Positions 1 to 8,556 of a DNA stretch of 64,000 bases are shown here, piece by piece. A program made the position numbers and the translations under genes. The notes beneath the pieces are model-generated. The model was not told where the DNA came from and ran no database searches. It saw only the letters and a list, made by a program, of their open reading frames with translations. The stretch is from Algoriphagus sp. NG3 (GTDB lineage Bacteria; Bacteroidota; Bacteroidia; Cytophagales; Cyclobacteriaceae): the NCBI RefSeq assembly GCF_034119865.1, contig NZ_CP139421.1:5124501-5188500 (forward strand). The letters run 5' to 3'. How positions within the stretch are numbered: position 1 is the stretch's first letter; every line of letters starts with the position of its first letter.

Positions 1-2
1 AG

Positions 3-455
3 TACAGTGTATTGGTCAGCCAAAGGGCTATCTCGAAAGATGCTGAGGAGTTTTGGAGGATTCTTAATAAAAACTCTACTGAATTGGGCTCGATCTTTAG
101 TCCACTTCCCTCAGTTATGCCTAGCAACCTCAGACAGGAAGGGAATCCTGATGCTCCGGTAATTGGGTATGTAAGTATGGGAATTATACGTCAACAAAGA
201 CTTTTTATCAGTTTAAATGAGGTGATGCCATGGCAAGTAGCCGATATTCCTGAATATTTCCAGTGTCAGGTATCAAACGATACCATTCCAATCAGTGCTT
301 ATGAGGAGTTTTTTGGAAGTGGAAATTTCGTGCCTGCCACACCCATTTCTATTCCGGGGATTCCCTACGTCGTAGGATATCAGGGAACGGAAAGGCGCTG
401 TGCGGATTGTACGCTGAGAGGAACAAATGTAAAACCTGATTTTTGGGATGATTGA
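3..455 (+). CDS. DUF4249 family protein, C-terminal part (cut by left edge)
   Basis: The frame is open to the left edge, so only the last ~150 residues are present. The visible part carries the DUF4249 C-terminal pattern: an AISKDAEEFW helix, GSIFSPLPS, and a final Cys pair in CADCTLRG followed by KPDFWDD at the extreme C-terminus. DUF4249 proteins are Bacteroidota cell-envelope lipoproteins, usually encoded just after a TonB-dependent receptor; their function is not established. The in-frame TTG at position 12 is not a credible start because the conserved domain already runs through it. A receptor gene would be expected upstream, outside the window. Confidence 0.8.
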   Translation, partial: YSVLVSQRAISKDAEEFWRILNKNSTELGSIFSPLPSVMPSNLRQEGNPDAPVIGYVSMGIIRQQRLFISLNEVMPWQVADIPEYFQCQVSNDTIPISAYEEFFGSGNFVPATPISIPGIPYVVGYQGTERRCADCTLRGTNVKPDFWDD

Positions 456-529
456 GTAGGGCAATCGAAAACTTTTCGTGATTCTTAAATGAAAAGTATA
501 GAAAGGCATAGTATTGTCTCAAAAAACGA

Positions 530-654
530 AAGGAGGCTGTCTCATAACTCATAATTGTCACATTGAGCGAAGTCGAAATGGGCTTAATTAGCGCATAAAA
601 GGCTTCGACTTCGCTCAGTCTGACAAGAAAACTTACTTATGAGACGGCCTCCTT
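530..654. repeat. Long palindromic intergenic repeat (REP/MITE-like)
   Basis: Outer arms AAGGAGGCTGTCTCATAA (530-547) and TTATGAGACGGCCTCCTT (637-654) pair over 18 nt with one mismatch. Inner arms around TTGAGCGAAGTCGAA (560-577) and TTCGACTTCGCTCA (604-618) continue the pairing. The element fills most of the gap between two convergent genes, so its RNA hairpin may also end transcription from both sides. The inner motif resembles short palindromic repeats dispersed in many Bacteroidota genomes, but copy number cannot be judged from this window. Confidence 0.75.
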
Positions 655-707
655 AGGTTCTTTTGCATTGGATGCAGGTTTGCTACATTCACTACTGCAT
701 ATAGTTT

Positions 708-2321
708 TTACAAGCTTGTTTTTCCGTTAGCAACCTCACTTGCCAAAATCAGAGCATTATAGAGATTGGCGATTTTTCCGGATTTGGAGATTTCCGAAAG
801 GGATTTTTCGGCTCCTCCCACATCTACTTTCACGCTGGGAGAAATCCCTGATTCCATGATGATTTTCTTTACTTGGGCAGCACTTAAATCAGGAAAATAA
901 GACCTGATCATCGCAGCTACTCCCGATACTGCCGGCGCCGCCATAGATGTGCCACCTTGGAATTCATACGAATCGCTTGGCATAGTAGAATAGATTTTCT
1001 CTCCAGGGGCAAAGATATCTACGCTCTCTTGACCATAGTTGGAAAACACAGCGATCATATTGGATCCAAAAGCTGAGGTCAGTGCACCTACGGTAAGGTA
1101 GTTGTCGGCTATTTCTTGGGATTGATCGTTGGGGAAATTGTGATTTTCCGGAGTGTCAAGGTTATTTCCATCATTTCCTGCCGCATGGACAAACAGCACA
1201 TCCTTAGCAGCCGCATATTTTAAAGCATCATATACCCATTCTGAATTGGGAGAGAAACCTTTTCCAAAGCTTGCATTGATCACCTTGGCGCCGTTGTCAG
1301 CTGCATAGCGTATGGCTAGCGCTATATCTTTATCATATTCATCTCCATTGGGAACTGCCCGGATGGCCATGATTTTCACATTTTTGGCAACTCCATTTAT
1401 GCCTTTTTTATTATTTCGGGTGGCAGCAATGATGCCGGCTACATGCGAGCCATGGCTTTCACCTTGGTCTCGAAACATGGGATCCCCGTTCCCATAGCCC
1501 GTATCGGTCAAGTCATATGGATCGTCTCCTACAGGGGTTCTTCCATTGAAGTCCACATTAAGATTATAATTGAGCTGTGCTTCATAGTACTCAATCCCCT
1601 TTTGCAAATCCTTTATCGCATCTGGAATATCCTGTCCCGTCGCCGCAACTTGCATAAGCATACCTACTACTCCTTCTTCCTGCGCATTTTTGGGAGTGTA
1701 GTTTTCTAAGTCTTCGAGGGAATACACTTCCTTGCCCAGCGCCTCTTGTATGTTTCGGTTAGCCATGCTGACCAACTGTTCAATTTGCTTGATTTGAGGC
1801 AAAGTAGCCTGGGCTTCCCCGAGCTTTTCGTCTAATTGCGATTTAGCCGATTGCTGATAAGCATCATCTCCGATTTTTAGACGAAGAATTCTGGCCATTT
1901 CCAGCTGCTCATCGTAGGATTCCCCGAGGAAATTATAGCCATGTACGTCATCCACATAGCCATTCCCGTCATCATCTATCCCATTCCCCGGCTTTTCACC
2001 TGGATTGGTCCAAAGCACATCTTTGATATCCTCATGATCCAGATCAATTCCTGAGTCAATGACTGCCACGATTACCTGCTTGCCTTTTTTCTTTTTCAGG
2101 AGTTCTGAATAGGCACGGTCCACGCTCATTCCGGGTATGGTGTCTTTCTGTAGATCGAGATGTCCCCAGTGTCTGGATTGCTGATCTGAGAGTTCGGCTA
2201 CTTTGGGGCTGGTATTGGTATAATTGATAGGAGGAGCTGTCAATACCACAGAAGAATTACATCCCATCACTAGCAGGCCTATGCCTAGCCCTGCCATAAT
2301 TTGAATTTTGCTTTTAATCAT
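708..2321 (-). CDS. Subtilisin-like S8 serine peptidase, predicted lipoprotein
   Basis: A subtilase with the full catalytic triad: Asp in VAVIDSGID (about residue 89), His in the HGSHVAG motif (about 290) and Ser in GGTSMAAP (about 459), plus the oxyanion Asn in AAGN. Between Asp and His lies an enlarged insertion of about 200 residues, partly helical, with a DDDGNGYVDD acidic loop that may bind calcium. The chosen start, MIKSKIQIM, gives a clean signal peptide with lipobox LVMGC; the further-upstream ATG would only add MRALLLT. The product is expected to be anchored in the envelope and to cleave proteins there. It is a monocistronic minus-strand gene; substrates are unknown. Confidence 0.88.
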   Translation of the reverse strand: MIKSKIQIMAGLGIGLLVMGCNSSVVLTAPPINYTNTSPKVAELSDQQSRHWGHLDLQKDTIPGMSVDRAYSELLKKKKGKQVIVAVIDSGIDLDHEDIKDVLWTNPGEKPGNGIDDDGNGYVDDVHGYNFLGESYDEQLEMARILRLKIGDDAYQQSAKSQLDEKLGEAQATLPQIKQIEQLVSMANRNIQEALGKEVYSLEDLENYTPKNAQEEGVVGMLMQVAATGQDIPDAIKDLQKGIEYYEAQLNYNLNVDFNGRTPVGDDPYDLTDTGYGNGDPMFRDQGESHGSHVAGIIAATRNNKKGINGVAKNVKIMAIRAVPNGDEYDKDIALAIRYAADNGAKVINASFGKGFSPNSEWVYDALKYAAAKDVLFVHAAGNDGNNLDTPENHNFPNDQSQEIADNYLTVGALTSAFGSNMIAVFSNYGQESVDIFAPGEKIYSTMPSDSYEFQGGTSMAAPAVSGVAAMIRSYFPDLSAAQVKKIIMESGISPSVKVDVGGAEKSLSEISKSGKIANLYNALILASEVANGKTSL

Positions 2322-2873
2322 AGTTAAAAGTAACGCCCGCACTTCAAAAAGTGTGGGTTTTTGGCTGTTAAAAATGGTGAAGTGATATTGGATTTACATG
2401 AATGGCTGCGTCCAACTAATTAAAAGATTGATTATTAATATATTATAAATCTTGTTGCAAGTGGATCAGTTGAGAAAACGGGAAGGATTATTTCCCTTCT
2501 ACACCTAATAGAGAAACTTGAATACAGTTAACCACATAGCTTCACAGCACACCGAATCGAAAGTTACTTCTATGTAATAGTGAACGGCATGAAATCCTAT
2601 TAATTTCTAAAGACAGCTTCAAAATAAAATTTTAGATAAACCAGTGTATGACTATTCTATGATCAAATAAATATTGATTTTTAACTGATCTTAAACTGGT
2701 TTAGTATTGGTCATACTATGGTCATAATCAACCATAAGTATTCCATTTTTTAGTCAATACTATATGGGAAGCCTTATTGAGGAGGGGGGATTTTGCAGTT
2801 TTTGCTATGGAATAAACAGTGGGATCATCAAGGAGATTCTTGCTCATCTGGGCTCCAGATAGTTTAGGGAAAA
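2322..2873. other. Intergenic region, AT-rich, no gene seen
   Basis: No convincing reading frame. Just upstream of the peptidase gene a hairpin CCCGCACT/AGTGTGGG (2336-2343 with 2350-2357) is followed by five T on the plus strand; it lies in the presumed 5' leader of the peptidase mRNA. Further right are reciprocal short motifs, AAACCAG (2638-2644) with CTGGTTT (2696-2702) and GTATGAC (2646-2652) with GTCATAC (2710-2716), in very AT-rich DNA. These could be operator half-sites, but that is a guess. Confidence 0.4.
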
Positions 2874-3308
2874 TTACTTTCCTATCAACTTCTCGAGTCT
2901 GTTCATCATTTCATCCTTCTCCTTTAGCATGCGCTCATATAAAGCGATTTTTTCTTCGTGGAGTTGGATTAGTTTGTCAATAGGGTTTATTGTACAATGA
3001 AAATTTGCCTGAGCTCCATCCTTAAAAGTATTTGCTATAGCACTGTCATGAAAAGTATTAGCAATAATATTCACTGCCTGTTCCTCATCAAAATTCTGGA
3101 ATGCCTCTACCGGAAGCTTGAGTACTTCAGCGATCTGTGAAAGCAGACTTGCTTCGATTTCTTCTTTTTGCTCCAGCAGTGAGATTTTCTTCTGGTTCCA
3201 ATCCTCCCCAAGCTCATGAGCCAAAGCTTCCTGCTTGATTCCCAGCATTTCCCTGAAGCGTTTGACATTACGGCCTTGATGGATTTGTTTGGATGGGGAG
3301 TCGGTCAT
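2874..3308 (-). CDS. XRE-family helix-turn-helix protein
   Basis: A 144-aa protein. Residues about 10-65 form a Cro/CI-type HTH (NVKRFREMLGIKQEALAHEL, then the recognition helix region with KKISLLEQ). The middle holds two near-repeats (NTFHDSAIANTFKDGAQANF), and the last 35 residues are a charged helix likely to form a coiled coil, perhaps for oligomerisation. This layout (HTH plus C-terminal coiled coil) is common among small Bacteroidota XRE proteins of unknown target. It stands alone; no toxin gene is adjacent. DNA binding follows from the fold; the regulated gene is not known. Confidence 0.8.
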   Translation of the reverse strand: MTDSPSKQIHQGRNVKRFREMLGIKQEALAHELGEDWNQKKISLLEQKEEIEASLLSQIAEVLKLPVEAFQNFDEEQAVNIIANTFHDSAIANTFKDGAQANFHCTINPIDKLIQLHEEKIALYERMLKEKDEMMNRLEKLIGK

Positions 3309-3557
3309 GGTTTACTTATTTTTAGTACTATTTGGGAAGTCCTGCCCTTCAGGCAAGAACTTGCTGAGATTGATCTCAGTATTAATTCAAATTTAAACCT
3401 TTCCGGCATTAGATGCAGGAAAGGAGATTCAATTTCCTAGGTAAAATAGGGATTTGGCAGGGATAATTTATCCGATTACCCAAAAAACCGGACAAGCTCT
3501 ATCGGAAGAAAGTCTAAAATCAAGTGTTGGAGATTTGGGCTTTAGCCCATTCTTATC

Positions 3558-4342
3558 TTATACCCTCTTCATGTCACGATAGCGGGCATTAATTAATAAA
3601 AATATGCCATACATAGCCAGGCCTAAGGCTACCAACGATACTACAATTGTACCGAATTCGTTTTGGAGAAAACTAAATGCATCCTTGGTGCCTCCTGCTT
3701 CTTCAGAACTGTAGGAAAAAGCGGCCCTGTACGTTAGAAATGCTACCACTCCTATGACAATTCCCCTTGCCGTATGGCCAATTTTACCTAGGGTGACCAT
3801 CAGTTTCTGGACTTTAGGATCCAGATTTTGAGCTTGTATTCTCTTTTTGTACAAATTGGTGTAGGCAATGACCATTTGAAAAATGGCCCTTCCCAGGAAG
3901 ATGGTGGCTGTAATCAGTACAATTACCTGCCCAAATGGCTTGCTTAAGGCCGTTGCAATATGGATTTCTGACTGTCTCCGGATCCGCCCCCAGAACCAAT
4001 AAGAATCTCAAAAGCCGAAAAGGCCAAAAGACCGTAAAAAACACCACTGGAAAAGAACCCTATGCGATTTCCTATTCCCTTGTAATCGTTCCCTTCCTTG
4101 TCCGGATCCTTGATAGCCTGATAAAAACGCCAAAATACGTAAGCCACCAATCCAATTGCTGTGATTCCGAGTAAAATCGTACCAACCGTGTTATTTTGCA
4201 GAAATTTCAGCGCATCACTGCTACCAGATTTTGAACCTCTAGAACCGATAGCTGCCATAAAAATGAGCACACCCATTAAAGTGTAGACAAAACCCTTGGT
4301 GGCAATACCAAAACGTGCAATATTCTCTTTGTTAATATCCAT
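3558..4342 (-). pseudogene. DUF1206 integral membrane protein, interrupted by a frameshift
   Basis: Two minus-strand frames together make one DUF1206 protein. The first (4342 to 3944) carries one and a half repeats, opening MDINKENIARFGIATKGFVY. It runs out of frame after GSGDSQKS and stops at 3944-3946. The continuation (ATALSKPFGQVIVLITAT...) is intact in another frame and joins the MVIAYTNLYKK segment ending at 3558. DUF1206 proteins have three repeats of paired transmembrane helices, and that pattern is restored if one base is added (or two removed) near 3957-3961. Either a genuine recent frameshift or a sequencing error. Function of the family is unknown. Confidence 0.8.
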
Positions 4343-4573
4343 TCTTAATTCAAAATATTGCTCCTGATTGGCAGAATTTCTTGTCGATTCAATTTAGGGG
4401 ATTTTGAAGAGTTTCTGCGTTTTGCTGAATAAAATGGCTTCGGATTACTTAGAATATGGTTAATATATTCAAAATGATAGAAAGGTTTGGTTTCAAAATA
4501 CCCCAAGAAGGGAGAGCTGATGAAATAACTAATCGGCCATTAGAATAGAATTACTAAAGTTGTTTCTAAAAGT

Positions 4574-5602
4574 TCAGAATTGAACCTGACTTAGGTGTTT
4601 TAGGGAGATATCTATGTACTTTGGGTTTGAGAACATTGACCGTTTTCGATCACTCCATGTATCAAGCTTTTCTGTAATAATTTCTCGATTTAAACTGTTC
4701 TCTTTTTGAGAAATAAAGTCTATTGATGAGAGTAGCTCAAGTGCAAAATCAGAATAAAACCCATTTAAGAATTCAATTGTTCTTGTTGCGATTACTTTCA
4801 ACTCAGGCCTGTTTTCAATATATCTATTAACTTCCCCGAATCCATCCGAAACAAGTGTTAGTGGGGCAAATGGTTTTTTACTCATATCACTGTAGCCCAT
4901 TACATAACTGCCATTTAAAGCATTCAACAAAAATCTTACTTTACTCGAATAGGGTCCATAAAAATTTGGCTCATAAGTTAATTTAAAGAATTTTTTGGCA
5001 CCAAATCTTTGAAGAAAGTATGCGACTTTCTCACTTGAGAATTCAGATACATATTCTCCATTTCGCACTAAATCATACAGAACATATAAAAGTAGTGCTC
5101 TTGCATCTGTAAGCTTTACTCTCTCCTTCTTAAGTTTTTCTTTAATAGAAGAACTTGGTTCATAAACTAAGATTTCAATATCAATTCCACTTAAATGTTT
5201 AGCTATTATGGTTTTTACTTTTTCCCATTCTAGTCCACCATTACCTGCCCCCAATGGAGGGATAGCTATGCTATTAATATTATAGGTATTAATGACATTT
5301 ATTAAATCTTGAAGGCCACTTTCAATGTATTCGTATTCAGAAGGCTTTCTCCAGTCTTTCTTTGTAGGAAAATTTATAATGAATTTTTCACCACTACTGA
5401 TATTGGATTCTTTTGTAACGAAAAGTTTACCAACTTTAACTTCATCGATTTTACATGCTAGATTATAAGCTTTAAAATTATTTGGATAAGCTTTTTTAAA
5501 TTGTAGGGCGATACCTTTTCCCATTACTCCAACTGTATTGACCGTATTAACTAAAGCCTCAGCTTTACTGTCAAGAATATTTCCTGTTAAGTATGTGATC
5601 AT
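4574..5602 (-). CDS. darG: DarG-like antitoxin: macrodomain DNA ADP-ribosyl glycohydrolase
   Basis: The N-terminal ~150 residues are a macrodomain: GNILDSKAEALVNTVNT at the start, VMGKGIALQF, the FPTKKDWR motif (about 78-85, containing the lysine region needed for de-ADP-ribosylation in DarG), and the PPLGAGNGGLEW loop. The C-terminal ~190 residues are the helical, winged-helix-like domain typical of full-length DarG, which binds and blocks DarT. DarG removes ADP-ribose from thymidine in DNA and so neutralises the toxin. It lies 9 nt downstream of darT on the same strand, so the two form an operon. The region looks AT-richer than its flanks, suggesting horizontal acquisition. Confidence 0.9.
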   Translation of the reverse strand: MITYLTGNILDSKAEALVNTVNTVGVMGKGIALQFKKAYPNNFKAYNLACKIDEVKVGKLFVTKESNISSGEKFIINFPTKKDWRKPSEYEYIESGLQDLINVINTYNINSIAIPPLGAGNGGLEWEKVKTIIAKHLSGIDIEILVYEPSSSIKEKLKKERVKLTDARALLLYVLYDLVRNGEYVSEFSSEKVAYFLQRFGAKKFFKLTYEPNFYGPYSSKVRFLLNALNGSYVMGYSDMSKKPFAPLTLVSDGFGEVNRYIENRPELKVIATRTIEFLNGFYSDFALELLSSIDFISQKENSLNREIITEKLDTWSDRKRSMFSNPKYIDISLKHLSQVQF

Positions 5603-5611
5603 ATTTATGTT

Positions 5612-6265
5612 TTAATAATAAGCATTAGGAATGACTTTAACTAATTGCTTATTAATTCCGAGTTCAATTAGCTTATTCTTTGCAGAATCACAGTAACAAA
5701 CATATCCAATAATGAAGTCAGTTGGTATGTCTCCTTTTACTAAAAATTCAGCCTGTTTCTTTCTTTTTATATTAAGATTTTCATGCCCACCCCAATATGA
5801 TTTAATAACAGAATCCCAGTCAATAATTGCTGGTAAACTTGCGATTTTTTCTTTGCCATAGAAAGTTGATAGTGAATCTGTCCCATGGCCATCCGAAAAA
5901 TAATAAATCAAATCTGAGTTAATTATCGACTGCAGAGAACATGCGATATAAACTAGATCTTCAGGCTTACTTGCTTTTTCTACAAAATTCCCTCCATGCT
6001 GAATTACATACAACATTGGCATTTTAACACCGAAGTAAAATGGAGTGAATTCACCTAGTATGATTTCTTCAATCGGCACAAATGTACAACCGTTATCAAT
6101 ATTAACCCGCTTCGTTTTTCGATTATTAATTAGGCTTAGGTCCCCAATTCCAACAAAATCAGGATTTGAATTTGAAGAATTTTCATGTGTAATACCGTTG
6201 GCAAGAACATGAGGAATATTCTCAATATGGAGTATCCTATAAATTTTTATTTGCTCCAAATTCAT
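5612..6265 (-). CDS. darT: DarT-like toxin: ssDNA thymidine ADP-ribosyltransferase (DUF4433)
   Basis: A 217-aa protein matching the DarT family length. It opens with the family signature YRILHIENIPHVLANGI, has the SDGHGTDSLSTFYG segment (about 124-137) and the KKQAEFLV motif, in which Glu173 aligns with the expected catalytic glutamate. DarT enzymes use NAD+ to attach ADP-ribose to thymidine in single-stranded DNA, blocking replication; DarTG systems are known to act in anti-phage defence. It is the first gene of the two-gene operon with darG. The exact sequence target of this variant cannot be read from the protein. Confidence 0.9.
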   Translation of the reverse strand: MNLEQIKIYRILHIENIPHVLANGITHENSSNSNPDFVGIGDLSLINNRKTKRVNIDNGCTFVPIEEIILGEFTPFYFGVKMPMLYVIQHGGNFVEKASKPEDLVYIACSLQSIINSDLIYYFSDGHGTDSLSTFYGKEKIASLPAIIDWDSVIKSYWGGHENLNIKRKKQAEFLVKGDIPTDFIIGYVCYCDSAKNKLIELGINKQLVKVIPNAYY

Positions 6266-6500
6266 TAGGACAGATTAGGCAAAATTTAGGTAATAAACAA
6301 GAGAAAGATATTTGTCCCATTATGAACAACGACAATTATTGACAAATTTAAATTTAAAGTCCACCAATTTATTCTCCTTCCCAAAATTAGTGTTTTCTAG
6401 AAGTGAATCTATGGATGAACTATGAGCAAATCTATTTTTTACATCTATTAAGAAAAAAAGTGTTTTTCGATTAATATTTGAGATATTAATAATCAGAATT

Positions 6501-7814
6501 TCACCCCTCCCTCTGATACCACCGAAAACTCACATACCCAAAACCTACCAATCCCCAGAAAATAGCCATTAAAGTCAGGTTGTAAATGCTCATGGCGATC
6601 ATCGCAATGATAGCGATTCCTAAAGCGATGGCAGGGAAATAGGGGAATAGCGGAACTCGGAAAGGCCTCTCTAAATCTGCATGATTTTTTCGCAAGGCAA
6701 AAAAAGCAATCATCGAGACGATATATAAAGTCAGTGCTCCAAAGCATGCAATGGTGATGATTTCGCCTGTTTTACCAGTGAGCAATGCCAAAATCCCAAT
6801 GCCCATATTGACTAGAAGTGCATTGATTGGAGTTTTGGTTTTCGCATTTACTTGCCCCACAAATGGACTCACGTAGCGCTCTCTGCCAAGTTCTAAAGTT
6901 GATCTGCCTGCAGCCAAGATTATCCCATGAAAGGAAGCAACCAAACCAAACAAACCAACTGTAACTAATAGATGATAAAGGATATTGCTTTCGCCCACGA
7001 TCTTGGCCAGCGCAAGCGGCAAGGGAGAATCTGATGGCTCAGCACTTCCGGGAGGATAAACTATAGCTTCCCAGCCGTCCACTCCGACTGCCGAAGTAAA
7101 GGTTAGGATGCACAAAATCACCAGGGTGAAAATGGCCGAACCGAATCCAATCAGAATATTGCGTTGCGGGTTTTTGGCTTCTTCTGCTACGTTTGCTACG
7201 CCTTCGATGGCCAGGAAAAACCAGATCGCAAAGGGTATCGCTGCGAAAGCCCCACCCCATCCATTTGGAAGAGCATTGTGGGTCAGGTTTTCAAATTTGA
7301 ATTCGGTAAAGCTGACTCCGGAAAATAGCAGCAATTCTGCCACCGCGATGATGGTAATAATCAGTTCGAAGTAAGCGGCAAACTTGACACCAGAGATATT
7401 GATCAGCGTAAAAATCAAATAGGCGGTAATCGCAATGGTAGTAATGCTGATATCTGGGAAAAAGACATTGAAATAGGCACCTATTGCAGCAGCTATGGCC
7501 GGTGGAGCGAATATAAATTCAATGCTCTGGGCCATTCCGGCCAGAAATCCCCAGTTTTTCCCTAATCCCAACCGTGCATAATCGAATGCTCCTCCGGCTT
7601 TGGGAATAGCGCAGGCCATCTCCGTATAGCTAAAGGTAAATGTGACATACATGATGATGATAAAAAGGGTGGCAACTGCCAGTCCGAGGGTTCCTCCTTC
7701 GGCCAAACCGAGGTTCCAGCCGAAATACATTCCAGAGATGACATAACCCACGCCCAGCCCCCAAAGCATAAATGGCCCCAGTGTGCGTTTTAATTCAGTT
7801 TTTTCCAGATTCAT
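6501..7814 (-). CDS. eat: Ethanolamine permease (APC superfamily)
   Basis: A 437-aa polytopic protein with about 12 hydrophobic segments and the APC-transporter start, GPFMLWGLGVGYVISGMYFG, matching ethanolamine permeases. It contains the substrate-pocket helix SIEFIFAPPAIAAAIG and a cytoplasmic loop EEAKNPQRNI typical of the superfamily. It should import ethanolamine across the inner membrane for the lyase encoded directly upstream. Its start overlaps the end of eutC by 20 nt, so it belongs to the eutB-eutC-eat operon. That context supports ethanolamine over another amino acid or amine as substrate. Confidence 0.87.
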   Translation of the reverse strand: MNLEKTELKRTLGPFMLWGLGVGYVISGMYFGWNLGLAEGGTLGLAVATLFIIIMYVTFTFSYTEMACAIPKAGGAFDYARLGLGKNWGFLAGMAQSIEFIFAPPAIAAAIGAYFNVFFPDISITTIAITAYLIFTLINISGVKFAAYFELIITIIAVAELLLFSGVSFTEFKFENLTHNALPNGWGGAFAAIPFAIWFFLAIEGVANVAEEAKNPQRNILIGFGSAIFTLVILCILTFTSAVGVDGWEAIVYPPGSAEPSDSPLPLALAKIVGESNILYHLLVTVGLFGLVASFHGIILAAGRSTLELGRERYVSPFVGQVNAKTKTPINALLVNMGIGILALLTGKTGEIITIACFGALTLYIVSMIAFFALRKNHADLERPFRVPLFPYFPAIALGIAIIAMIAMSIYNLTLMAIFWGLVGFGYVSFRWYQREG

Positions 7815-8556
7815 TTTTTAGGAGATGAGGATCAAAAGTATCCTTCAAGAGGACACCGGAAAGCTTTAATCTCAGTGCTTCTGAGCATAAGAAAGCGAGT
7901 TTTTCCGCCGCATACGCATAAGGCAAACCGCCGGTTCGGATATTGGAAATGCAGTTTCGTTTTTCGTCTGTATTTCCTGCTTTTGGGTTGTATGTCAAAT
8001 AAATCCCCATGCTGTAGGGAGAACTCAAACCGGGTCTTTCCCCGATCAGGATAATGGAGATTTTACTGGAAAATAGTTCGCCTATTTCATCGCTAATGGC
8101 TACTCTTCCTTGCTTCACAATGGAAATAGGGGACAAGGAATGGTGGTTGATTCTGGGCAAGAACTCCTGTAAAAAAGGAATCGCATGCAGGGAAATAGCA
8201 TTGGCACTAAGTCCATCTGCCAGAATGATTGAAATATCTGTCGCTTCGGATTTTGAGCTTTTGATGTTAGCGATGGACTCCTCACTTAGCTTCCTACCCA
8301 AATCAGGTCTTTTGATGTAAGTTTCCCGACTTTCTGCTTGGCTGGAAAGAATGATGCTTGGGATTTTTAGATTCTGGATTTCAGATTCAAGGGAATTAGT
8401 ATCCAAACTGGCCCAAACGGCATCTTTGGCAAGGGCATGATCTTTTCTGAATTGGAGTAATTCCAGAGTTTTGAGACTTCCGCCAGTTCTGCCCAAGGCG
8501 ATTCTGGCATCGGTAAAGTCTTTTAGCCTTTCCCAAGGATTGGTTGCTTCACTCAT
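7795..8556 (-). CDS. eutC: Ethanolamine ammonia-lyase, small (light) subunit
   Basis: A 253-aa protein with EutC hallmarks: the GRTGGSLKTLELLQFRKDHALAKDAVW stretch near the N-terminus, ADGLSANAI, and LIGERPGLSSPYSMGIYLTY. It pairs with EutB to make the adenosylcobalamin-dependent lyase that turns ethanolamine into acetaldehyde and ammonia in the cytoplasm. It is somewhat shorter than the E. coli protein (about 295 aa), mainly at the N-terminus. Its start overlaps the eutB stop by 4 nt (ATGA), a sign of translational coupling and equal subunit supply. Confidence 0.93.
   Translation of the reverse strand: MSEATNPWERLKDFTDARIALGRTGGSLKTLELLQFRKDHALAKDAVWASLDTNSLESEIQNLKIPSIILSSQAESRETYIKRPDLGRKLSEESIANIKSSKSEATDISIILADGLSANAISLHAIPFLQEFLPRINHHSLSPISIVKQGRVAISDEIGELFSSKISIILIGERPGLSSPYSMGIYLTYNPKAGNTDEKRNCISNIRTGGLPYAYAAEKLAFLCSEALRLKLSGVLLKDTFDPHLLKNESGKN

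Noticed and set aside
3814..4047. Separate small gene in a third frame across the DUF1206 break
   Set aside because: It is an out-of-frame reading of both DUF1206 halves and has no family features.
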